NCBI GenBank assembly: GCA_019614645.1
Contig: JABWDB010000007.1
Location: 4,601,501 to 4,665,500, forward strand
Reading direction: 5' to 3'
Length of the DNA stretch: 64,000 nucleotides
Source of the DNA: Stratiolaelaps scimitus
Lineage: Eukaryota; Arthropoda; Arachnida; Mesostigmata; Laelapidae
Below, piece after piece: positions 53,500 to 64,000 of the stretch. The number at the start of each line of letters is the position of its first letter. Within the stretch, counting starts at the first letter, position 1. A program made the position numbers and the translations under genes. A model generated the notes under the pieces. The model had not been told where the DNA came from and did no database searches. It saw only the letters and a list, made by a program, of their open reading frames with translations.

Positions 53500-55855
53500 G
53501 TGCGAGAGAAAAACGGAACGGGGGGTGGGTCACTGTTTTGCTGGTGTCTGTAGCGAGCTCACACACTGAGCTATGATGGCAAAGTCATAAAGTAGGTACG
53601 GACTGTTTATAATGATCGTGCGGAAGCATATGAAAGACTATGTGAGTATAGCCGGCATCCACGATACTTCAATGTGTAGTACATGGACGAATACGAGACA
53701 GGGCTAACACTGTGAAGGCAAAATGATGATTAGCTAACCCAGTATTATAGCTGGTGCATCTCCCACGGCTGAGCAGCGATTAGGCTTTAGTCATAGGAAG
53801 CCTGAGTCTACTGAGCACGTTTAAGAGTCGTGCGATTTATAGAAAATAAACGAGTCCCGCCATTCCGTACTGTTTTAACGATATCCGCATGAAAGCGACC
53901 CCCTCTTCAAAATCTTCTTAGCTCCGGTGGCTTGCATAGTAATGAGTACCACATCGTAATGAACACAGAATGATAACGGATCCGGCTAGGATTCATAGGG
54001 TTAGTAGACTCGTTTATTTTAAACGATGTTTGTCTAAAGTTTCGAACGAGAATTCGAGAGGCTATGATTCGTAACGCACCAAAATCAATAGCATCGCTTC
54101 GAGTGTCGCAAGTAGCTAACTTCGATGAATTTGCAATGTCATAATAAATGGTACTAATTCATTTCTTTGTAACTGAAATAGAAAATATCCGGTATACCGT
54201 ATTACACTTGCGAGTTCGATTCTGAACTTATGAATGCACGTCTGATGCATCCGTCCAAGGAAACAAGAAATATCTTGTTTAAGCAGGCGGTTTGCACAAT
54301 GCGGGATGACTTATCGTCACTAATCGATGATACTCCGTTCTAATGGTTCCGGTTAATGCGTGGGCAACGAACGCCACTATTTTAAATGCCGGCTGTGCTC
54401 GAAACGTCGGCATCGGTCGACAGATACGATTTTATAGAAGCATCCTACCCCCACAGCGAAAACACACTTTTTCGAAGGGCCCGCACCCCTCGCAGCTGTT
54501 CACGTCGGCTAAGTAGGTCTGCTTAAATCGAACACACCATCACTATTAATGTATCGATGTGCGCATATGGATTTTTGTTATTCCTCAATACAGGCCCAAC
54601 GTCTAATGTCTTGAATGTCCAGTCTGATTGGCCATGGTAGCCGCGTGTGTCGAAGCCAAAAGGCGCTTTCCTGCTGTTAAATCAGGCAGTGGGATTTAGT
54701 GGGCGGCTACCTAACCAAGGATTGATTTTATCGTTCGCTGGTGTTGCACACAGAAACTCAATACTTGCATGCAATGCAGATACGATAGCCCTTTTCCATG
54801 AAGCATCGGTCAAAATGGCTGTCGTGACGCGTTCCTTCGGCGCCCCCCATCGGTCCTGTGCGTTGCTTTGTCATCAACGGCCGTGAAGGATCCGGTCTCG
54901 CAACAGCTCGGTTGATCAAAGCAGCAGTTCCACTTGCTGTGTTATACTTGCGTACCTCGACTTACGACACTTCAGTCCTTCACGTGGTCATGTTTCCGAC
55001 AGAAAATTTCATTCGAACGGCGGTTTGGGAAGCGAAGCTTGCCCCACAGCAAAACGGCCAGCATTCGACTGAATTTCTGTTTCAAAAAAAAATTTAAAAA
55101 AAAATAGAAATGAAGCGAACCAGCTCCGTTTAAACAGCGCTGTTAAGGTGCTGACACGTTAACCATGTGGGCGGTGTTCGTTGGCACCCGTTCGCCCTTC
55201 GATGAGACACGCATGGACACGCGCATGCACTCATCGTGTTCAAAAAGGTCGATTTAGCGATCATTCTATCTACTCTTCCATTGTACTCACTTCCGCCCTA
55301 TTAACAAGGGAGTACCTACCATGTCGACTTGTGGGTACACCTGTCGGCCAGTATCATTCGTATGATGTCATGGATGATTGAGGGGTACAAGCAATGTATT
55401 GTACTCAAATAATGGGGTTAACTCCTCTATCCGAGTACAATATGTGAGTCTCCTGACAAAGACTAGGAGCCGTCCAGCCGGCCAACTCGAAATAACCTTC
55501 GAACCACGCTGCATTGATCAAATGTTCGCTTTGACAGACAAAAACTGAAAGGAAATTCCCTTAATTTAATGCGATGATAATCGTCTTCCTCCTAATCGAC
55601 AAATGTACCCGAGCTGGACGTATTTCTTCGTGTGATGTAGTCTGATTGCATCAAATCTTGTGTCATTCCCGTGATTTCCTGCTTTCATTTTCGGCTCGGA
55701 TTTGCTTTCTGACCTCGTCTGTTATTTCACTTCACAACGCGAAACAATACCTCACCTCTTCTAGCGGTGACCTTTGTCTTATTTTTAGCTCGACTTGCCA
55801 GCGGAGCCATGTACGCGTAATCATTTTTATGGAGCATCATTTTCCGAATGACTAT

Positions 55856-55867
<12 letters not shown>

Positions 55868-55902
<35 letters not shown>
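55868..55902. repeat. (TA)n microsatellite
   Basis: A TA run of about 35 bp preceded by a short CA run. Confidence 0.9.
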
Positions 55903-55907
<5 letters not shown>

Positions 55908-56594
55908 GATGTGATGTTCTTGTCCTGTTATAATAACAACGCTGTACAGTCTTGATGTCGCTGTCGTTATAGTTGTCTGGATGTTTGCAGTTGTTGCTGT
56001 TGTTGTTGAATCTGTTCACGCAACGGCCACATCTGAAGCTGTGGTTATGGCTCCTCACTTCGGAGTCACTCATTCATTTTGGATCAGAGTGCTATTTGTG
56101 GACGTGTAGACAGCATCTGTCATCACGGACTTATGAGCCGAAAATAATGATAATGTAGCTAAGCAAGCCAGTCAAATATACCTCTGTTAGTTCACCTCGG
56201 TGATGCAGCCGATCGGTTCAGCCCTGTTGTGGCAGTTGTGCGGTGCGCGGATCCGGCACGGCAACCGATTCTTATGGTGAAGCTTCAGCTATGGTACATA
56301 GTAAATCGGATGTATGTTTTGGTTCATACAGGCGGCTATTTTCATTATCTCTCTCACTTCATCACTTTGGCTGGCCCGTACTCGTCCGTGCTGTTCTAAG
56401 TACCTTGTAGGTGGTTAGATCTGTGTACTTCATATCATCGGCCGGGCGTGTAAGCTCTCAAAATAGGTAGAGACTTCATCGCTGAACTGGGCCTCTCTCG
56501 CGCTCAGAATGGACTTAAACGCTTCATTTTCCTAAATCTCTACACGAATACCACTAAGGTCCCTGGCCATCATTGGCTATTTGCTCTACTGAAG

Positions 56595-56598
<4 letters not shown>

Positions 56599-56630
<32 letters not shown>
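56599..56630. repeat. (TA)n microsatellite
   Basis: A 32-bp AT run. Confidence 0.9.
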
Positions 56631-56632
<2 letters not shown>

Positions 56633-59009
56633 TCTCTCCATTGAGCTTCGTCCACGTTGTCGGCCATAGCTAAGCTGGTCTCACCTGTTGCGCCTGGTCT
56701 CAGCGTGCTTCTGCGCGTAGGCTTCTGTTTTGTGTTAATATTTAGTTTACGACCACAAATACGATGTGGGCTGCCTGATTTATGGTGACCGCCGCAGCAG
56801 TAGCAGCATCAACCGCTGATACTGGCCTGCTAAGAGATGCATCCTATTAAGCACAGCCAATGCCGGGTTCAATTTTTAAGCTCCACCATTTCTCTTGCGC
56901 ATCATTGGCCACGTAGGCTATCACGTACGCCGTGTCTATAATTTTCCTTACCTCTGCTAATGCAAACGTTTCTCACGAACACATCTTCTTGCCATATCTC
57001 GGCGAGTGGTCGTCGTTGTCGATCGATCTGATTCTCGCCTCATTTCATCGCAGCAGCAGCAGCCGCCGCCACTTCGAAGCGTCGGTAAAAGAAGAAGAAC
57101 TAGAATAGAATACTGTTGCCGCCGACAGCCGCTCGGGCGATTTGCGTCTTATTCGCACAGTTAGTCACTGAACGACAAGTGCTGCTGCTGCTGTGGTTGT
57201 TGTTGGGTTTTGTTCTATTTATTCTGTTCAGCCTGACGCTATTTCTCGCCCTTTCGTGTGTCAGCTTTATCAGCAGTAGCAGCAGCAGCAGCCACAACGG
57301 GCCTCACGCCCAATCATGCTGTTGGTTGCTGCTGATGGTTATATTCTTGTTGAATTCTTAGATCCCTATACAAATATATCCGATGGGTGGTTGTAGCGAG
57401 GCCAATAGCGCGGCTCACAGGGAATATATATATATAGGTATATATATATATGCGGGGGTTGAGCGTTGTTTGCTACTATTGTTGTTGTTGTTGATGTTGT
57501 CGTTTGTGTCGACGCCTAGCTGTTGTACTGCGGCAACGTATTATCCAACCGTGGCACGATGGTCCGGTCTGGCTCGCTGGCGCCTGGGGCGACCAGAGAC
57601 GTGCCCTCAGCCGCGCGGAGAGAAACGCATCAGAGAAATAACAGCAACGGAGGCGCCAAGCGGACAGATTCATGGTGTTGATAAATGCTGACGATTGCGA
57701 CTACGGTGACGATGCCTATGGTTAGGGGCGGATCGAGACATGGACGGTATGAGAAAGGTTGGCAGGTTACGAAACGGGCTGTATACGTGAGATGTACGTA
57801 GAGTGCCGTAGAGGCTGACGCGATCCTGCGAGACGTGGGGACAATGCGGTGAGGTGTTTGATTATGGCAGATCATGACAAATCGCTGGACTGGATGTGCA
57901 ACCGCTGCGGAAATAAGGAGGGAGCGATAATCGAGGCTCGCTGGTGAACTTCTTGGGGCGCCAACGTCGTACACGTTGTCTATGTTGGACTATTATAGTT
58001 CTTCGTGGATTTTGCCTATTGACAAGAAATCGGAACATTACAGCCGTATTTGACATGGAATATCTTACTGAGAAAGTTTTATTTCCACGGAGTCACGATT
58101 ACGACAGTAGCATCGAGTTGGTACCAAACTGTCGACAAATTTTTAGTGGGTGGGACTACATCAAACAAATGATTCGACTATGATTTGGCCGACGTCAGTT
58201 TATTTTGCTCATAAGCAGCTGGCCCCCAGCTCTTCTCCCACGAGAAGACCCTCCTAATCACGTTTGTCTCTGTGCCATTACGACGAGACATATCGGACAA
58301 AATGTAACACTGCCACAATGCAGCCGTCAGCTGGAAATAATCAAAGTTTAATAACGATCACGTGATGATCTTTTTTTCGACCCACGCGCGTGCTCCTTGA
58401 GCAGAACTGTTCGGTTTTGTGCCCAGCACCACTCTCTCTCTCTGTATATATATATATATATATATATATGTGTGCGCGTGTGTGCGTGGGCCTGATACGA
58501 AGAGGGCGGCGATTATTGTTATGTTAGTTATGGCCACAGTAGCGTATGGCACGTTGGGCTCATCAACAACAACTATCACTTGCTGCTCACACAATATCCC
58601 GTACGAAACAGATGGACCCTTGGCGATATAGAGCCGTTGCAACAGAAAGCGAGAATCTCCGCAGTTTGCTTGTAAATTGCGCTCAAATTATTGAGAGTCG
58701 TAGTTGGTTGGCTCTGCATTTTGACTCCAACCAAACATTTTGATGCAATTTCTGTCTAATTCGTGTAGGGTGGCGGCGGTGTAAGTTCAGAAGCACTAGA
58801 CCTACCACCAGCAGCACCGGTCAGTTTGGCCGTGTACAAATCTCTGTTTAACTTTCTCATCGCAGTAGTTTCATCTACTAATTAATTGAGCAACAATGTG
58901 ACTGCTGTTTATGTTAAACTATAACAACAGTAAGGTTCTTCAAGGAGCGGGCATTTGCAATTGTGTCAATTGTTGGTCGTTTCTTACCAGGTAGGCTCAG
59001 TGTTAATGG

Positions 59010-60802
59010 ATGCTGGGACAACCCAAACGCGATCAGATCATCTACGGCACCTGCTCGGTGCGACTTCCAACCAACAGCATCGGTCAACACTCTGCTGCGG
59101 ATACTCAGCTATGGCCCGCTCCGTTCGAGGTCCAGCCGTCGTCTGAGCTATCGATGCAATGCACTCTTTGGCCAGACGCCGTCACCTCGATATCACATGA
59201 CAGCGTAGTGGAGACGTGGCTACTCGGCGGAATTACGAATGCCGAACTATCAGACAATGTATTGTTTAATGTGATTCGGAAGGCTCGAAGCTACCGTCTG
59301 GGTGCTAATACTGGTGAATCTGTACACTATAGCCAAATTGAGTTGCCGTCGGTGTTTGCGCGAATTAATTTGTGTGCATTTAGTGGGTCGATAGCCACGT
59401 ACGTCTAGGTGTGCCTTACTTTGCTGGTATCGAAGGCACAGCACAATATACTCTTAAGTGGATGGCGAATCTTTGCTCTGTACCTGATATGCCAAGCGAT
59501 ATCCGCGCATCGGCTGGTTATCGCTGGTGACTCCAGTCGTCTTGATATAAAATACTGGGCGAATATGACTTGTTTATGACGCCATGAATCAATTCACAGA
59601 CTTGGTCCATCTTAAATCTGTTTCTATAGATGATATGTGTTTGAGATTCCTTACACACGTTCGGCACACACACACACATGTCAGAACGAATGTTTTACTA
59701 AAGGACTAGGGAAAGGCGAGACTCACTAACGAAAATATAAGGAGACCCCTACGCACAAGGTGTATTGAAATATGTATTTCTCGAAACGAAAATCGGGTGA
59801 GGAGTCTCCAAGACACATGAACGATACACCCGAGCAAAGTATAGAAGATAGCGATCTAGACTATTTAAGTACTCCTCGAGGCGAGAAAATGTCTGGAGAA
59901 AGGTCCAAACTTCTTTCTTAGGCCTCGGCAAGATTTGAACCTGTGACATACCCCGCTACCGGTCTATTTATTCAAGTTGTGTCTTTAATTACTGCGAGGT
60001 TTCGCCTGAACTATCAGAGACACAGCGCACCAGGTGATGCTAAACTGAACAACCCGCCAGAGATCACGGATCTTGGAAAAGAAGTCCCTTTGCCTCCCTG
60101 ACCTTTGTATCATGTCTGTATTCACCAATGCTGACTAACCTGCAACTGGATTCTATGGGCCCTCTGAGAATATATATTGCGACGTAAGCTTGTACCGAAC
60201 ATCTACACAATCAGCTGTAATGGTCACAGTGGTGGTTTTGAATCGCGCTATCCTTAACGACAAGAATACCCTTCAACCACTAAATATTGCATTAATGCCA
60301 CACGCCATACCCATAAGAAACGGTCAAACTATATATATATATATACCACTGAATTCTTCGTGCACAATTCTCACTGATCACTTCACAGAGAATACCGGAA
60401 AAACTAGATTTAAGGTTAGACAGCGTAGAAATTTAAGTTAGGTTTGAAAAAAAGACGACAAACGACTAGCTAACACAATTTCCACGTGTTCTTTTCTCGT
60501 CTAGGACTGGGTCAGCGACAAGTACGGTGTCCAGCAAATGTCTGACGATCGTGCGCGAATGCTTCATGTTCTCGAGGAGTCAGCGGTACTCGACGTGTCG
60601 GGAGAGTTCAGCCTTGTGTCGAACTTTCAGCCAGCTTCGGCCCCTCTACGTGGAACGTTGCCAGCACAGAGTGGAGCGACGTCACCAAAACAGCAGCAGC
60701 AGCAACAGCAGCAACAACAGCAGCAACAGCAGCAGCTGCAGTTGACAACGCAAGGCGTTACCCAAGGGGCACTGTCGTCGGCGTCGAGCGAGCACAGCAG
60801 AG
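59010..60802 (+). CDS. Candidate exons of an unidentified gene (59010-59204, 60505-60802)
   Basis: Two segments join in phase 0. The first runs from an ATG at 59010 to a donor (gacagc followed by gtagtg); the second from an acceptor (tcgtctag) at 60505 to a donor (agag followed by gttagt). The joined reading has ordinary composition (for example QIIYGTCSVRLPTNSIG, then DWVSDKYGVQQMSDDRARML), and GC at third positions is high. It ends in a glutamine tract and a Ser-rich tail. An in-frame stop (taa at 59004) lies just before the ATG, and the best upstream acceptor (58990) precedes that stop, so the 5' border is unresolved. They could be later exons of the type II membrane protein or a separate gene. 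No domain is recognised. Confidence 0.3.
60690..60737 (+). repeat. (CAG/CAA)n run, coding for poly-Gln in the candidate exon
   Basis: About 16 CAG or CAA triplets in a row. In the frame taken for the candidate exon they encode glutamine; in the next frame, Ser/Asn. Confidence 0.85.
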
Positions 60803-63425
60803 GTTAGTGAATATACAAAGAGAGAATCGCTTTTCGGCGATTCGGAAAACGTCCTCTGTTTGAATATGATATATAAGGAGTAAAGTCAGTCACCTCGTCT
60901 CGTTGCTGGCCGTAGTGACCAATCGTGGCCGACCGTATGAGATCGTAGATACTTTAATTCTAGCCGTTTGCTAGCGCTAATGTGTTTGTACGGCGAATTC
61001 GACCTAGCTTCAATACGAAGCAAAATGGAGCCATATTACGGCGGAGAACCGATGTGACACCGATATGATTAATTAGCGGAATAATACTCTAAATTAATGA
61101 CGTTTCGACAGGATATAGTGCCGTTTGCTTTGACCGTACTTGCCCCTATGGCACGGTATATGTGTGTTATTGATCGATGGAAATCGATCATACACTTGAT
61201 GAATATGACAGACAGCTAAAACTTTCATTCCGGATGAGGGATGTTTTCCCTCTTGTTATTGTTATTATTATGATTATTATTACTATTCGCATTTTTATAA
61301 TTATAAATAAAGACAATAAAATAATTTATATTCTGTTGTTACATATTTATTGTTCAGACCAATTGATAACATGTGTATTTTCCAAACGACTATTACTAGT
61401 TCTTCTGATATCGATCGCTGTCTGTCCTCTTGCCAATTCTCATACGCTCCGTTATTTGACACAGTTTCCTTGATTTTGGCAAATGCCCAGCCAACTTCTT
61501 GGCAAACAGCAGACATACAGCCGTCCGGTATAGACCATCAATATGCCGTGTATTCACCTGAGCCACAGCATTGGCTGGATGGATGCTGGCTTCATTGAGG
61601 AAGGCTGATTTTTTTGTGGTTTTATTTTTTATCTATTTCCACTCCTCGTACGGCAGCCCTTAGCTCGCGCCGCACTTGCCCCACAATGTGTTTTAGCCAA
61701 TATTGATTGCCAGGAAAGGTGCGTATATGTTCGAATGCCACTCCATCTCCTTCTTGGCACAATATGTGGATTGCTCTGTTGATTGATGCTGGCGGCGGGC
61801 GATACCGCCGGACCGCTGTGGACGGCTCGGTTTTGTAGCATGCACGCTGTTTTACTGTAGCCCAGTTATTGTTGTTACAGTGTTGTCTATCACCTGCGGG
61901 GCAGAGTAGCCAATACAACGCTCGCTGGGTAGCCAGCCGCTCGTATAGCCGGACATCTAAGTGGGCAAACCTCTTCTACACGAATACCACTTGGCTTGGC
62001 GCGGCACGAGTAGAAATAGGAGTCGATATGAGTTAGTCGGTGGTTAGCAGGAAAGTTCGCAGCCTGCGTCTAATATTCGTGGTAATTGCCAATTACTGTA
62101 GCAGCGTCCACTGTAGCAGCAGTTATAGAGGTGTGTGTGCCTGCCAACACCACGTTAGCCGGCTCGTGTGGGCCGACCGGCGAAAACTCTCCCTCTCACT
62201 GGACGGGCTCTGTTCTCCGTACGCCGATGTCGTTGTGCCCTATTGCTGTACGGCAGATCGGATATACGATGTACGATGCTGCGAGCAGTGCCTCGGAGAA
62301 GTTGGCGATCTTCCCGACCGCCCGCTCACGCCGACTGCCCCTCCCTACGCCCCTGTTGATGTCGGAATAAGGCCAGACACATAGCGGCATCCGAGGTATA
62401 CCCCGTATAGGTATACCGCGCTCGAGGCGACCTCTTAGTTTTATCTCTTTGCCCTACACCCATCGTGAATCCTGCGCCCGTAACCGTGGTGCTTACTGGA
62501 AACGATGATAATTTCATTATGTCAGAGGCAGTCCGCCTCCTCGGTCATCGATTCGATGATACAGCAGCAGCAGCAGCAGACAGTCAGTCGTCGTGAGTAA
62601 TGACCGATTAAAGCTGACTGATCAGGTCTGCAGAGAGCAGTGGCTTTAACAGAGACGTGGGTCGACTGCTCGACATCATCATCGACGCGGGACGGGGGCT
62701 GTAGCTAGGCAACGTACAGATAGATAAGATGACGGCGATAGCTGACAGGTGGACAGAAAATGTACAATGGAACTTTCGGCGGGCAACGGAACTTGGAGAC
62801 GCGGCGGCCCGACGGATTTCCCCATCGTGTAACTTGGGCGCTCGGAGAGATCGAGGCTATAGCAAATAGTGAGTTGAACAAATGCAACCTTCTCGAGGCA
62901 GTTACAGCAATTCGTTATCTGCTGATCCATCATAATTACACGCATTACGGCAAATCGATCATAATTACACGCAGGTTAGGACAAATCGAAATGTTGTCGA
63001 AACGACACAAAACGACATTACTACGTATGGTTGAACTCTGAATAGATGCACATGCGTGTGCCGCGTGTATTTATATTTGTTTCGCGTATGGATCTGCGAA
63101 AGTGCCAATCATCGAGAGGCTGCTGTTAGTCAACACACATATGGCGTGGACTAGAGGCCAAGCGGCTCCACTCAAGTGTTTGACACCTACACCTCGTTCG
63201 CCGGTATTTAATATCTGTACTGTAGGCTACAAAATATATTTTATTAGTAAACAGGCCACTAAAGAAGTTGGGCCAACTTTGTATTGTTCTACCGTATAGC
63301 CAATGGATCGAAAAGTGTCTATCAACAGTCGGCTCTTTACGACGCAGTGACACATCCAACATCGAAGGCTACGTCTGCCGCGTACCTCTATCATCGATCC
63401 TGTTCAGGCAATTTGAGAGCCTACA

Positions 63426-63471
<46 letters not shown>

Positions 63472-64000
63472 TATATATAATAGATTTAGAGTCGATATTC
63501 ATTCATTCTCATACGAAGGTTAGAGAACGGTCGAGTGGACATCACGGCAATATGGAGGTCTCGTATCCCATCGATGCATCTGCCTTTGATGAAACCGTTC
63601 CCACAGCGTGGCACCGCCCTCCCAATACGCAGAGCGACTAAGGTACTCGTATGTATATTATCGAATGCATTAATTAATGTTCGTCTTGACAAACTACAGC
63701 CGCACGGTGGGCAGTGTACCATACAATTTGGATGCAGAGATGCGACATTGGGCGATGATACACCTAGCTCACGCATCAAAATCGTTCCAGGTTCATCCTC
63801 ATTGTCGCCTCCTGTATCTAAATCTGAACATAGACCATCTGCCAAGTTAGCATCCAATGCCAATTATGATCAGAAGTATGTGCAGTGCGACATTAGCTCC
63901 ATTGTCTCGTATATGTTGAAATATAGCGAGTTTCTGTAGCTGAATAAACTCTTTCCTCAGTCTGTCCACAACAATACGTGAGTGTGTATAGCTGTGAAGT
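60803..64000. other. Non-coding stretch to the window end
   Basis: Nothing recognised. It contains a diverged tandem duplication of about 29 bp at 62929-62973 (atcataattacacgca twice), (TA)n at 63428, and a 135-codon frame at 63535-63939 (+) opposite a 126-codon frame (-). The plus frame stops 3 bases before an AATAAA at 63943. Neither shows a known domain. Confidence 0.4.
63428..63464. repeat. (TA)n microsatellite
   Basis: A TA run of about 36 bp, followed by a looser TA-rich tail to 63480. Confidence 0.9.

Larger units (their letters stand above)
49027..58768. other. Long non-coding stretch, possibly intron(s)
   Basis: No recognisable protein. If the exon at 48763 and the candidate exons at 59-61 kb belong together, this is intronic. 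It holds (TA)n runs at 49032, 49950, 52810, 55868 and 56599, a poly-G run at 52314-52325, a GCG run with an ATG at 53470, and CTG/GTT runs near 53218, 57180 and 57480 whose open frames (poly-Leu, Ser) are repeat translations. Two overlapping open frames at 54647-55097 are somewhat protein-like but match nothing I know. Confidence 0.4.

Noticed and set aside
54647..55097. Two overlapping 79-codon frames as a possible frameshifted gene
   Set aside because: Neither resembles a known protein and there is no supporting start, splice or poly(A) context.
57116..57361. Hydrophobic 81-codon frame resembling a membrane peptide
   Set aside because: The hydrophobicity comes from CTG/GTT runs that encode leucine and valine; no conserved motif or splice support.
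1..64000. CRISPR array, phage, operon or other prokaryotic system
   Set aside because: The window is spliced eukaryotic DNA; no spaced direct-repeat array or bacterial gene was seen.

Overview
The window is eukaryotic, with spliced genes (GT-AG introns), abundant (TA)n microsatellites, AAC, CAG and GA simple repeats, and large non-coding tracts. The gene content is animal: a CIR1-type corepressor, a TRIM-NHL protein of the Mei-P26/Brat family and an ERdj4/DNAJB9-type chaperone. The TRIM-NHL type and the long serine, alanine and glutamine tracts suggest an arthropod. A chelicerate such as a parasitiform mite is my best guess, from overall sequence style only; no diagnostic marker is present.

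Layout. At 34-1759 (+) are the last two exons of a CIR1 orthologue, whose final intron carries a tRNA-derived SINE bounded by a 12-bp target-site duplication directly behind the splice donor. From 1760 to 13018 there is no recognisable protein; this stretch probably holds the upstream region and non-coding 5' exons of the next gene. At 13019-20617 (+) lies a seven-exon gene encoding a 1568-residue RING, B-box, B-box, coiled-coil, NHL protein, read as mei-P26. From its stop codon to an AATAAA at 38083 there are 17.5 kb with no gene but a strong strand bias of simple repeats (GA, not CT, on the + strand), which looks like one very long 3' UTR. From 38.1 to 42.0 kb is intergenic. At 41990-44689 (-) is a complete four-exon DNAJB9/ERdj4 gene (218 residues). 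From 47.5 kb onward, a GC-rich region precedes an exon (48763-49026, +) encoding the start of a type II membrane protein. Further candidate exons at 59-61 kb (+) could not be identified. The rest is non-coding with simple repeats.

The three recognised genes do not form a pathway: one is nuclear (Notch and splicing-linked corepressor), one is a cytoplasmic RNA-binding regulator, and one is an ER-lumen co-chaperone. The observations most worth following are the proposed giant 3' UTR of the mei-P26 gene, the intact RING in that protein, and the SINE insertion next to the CIR1 splice site. No operon-like or wholly new system was found.
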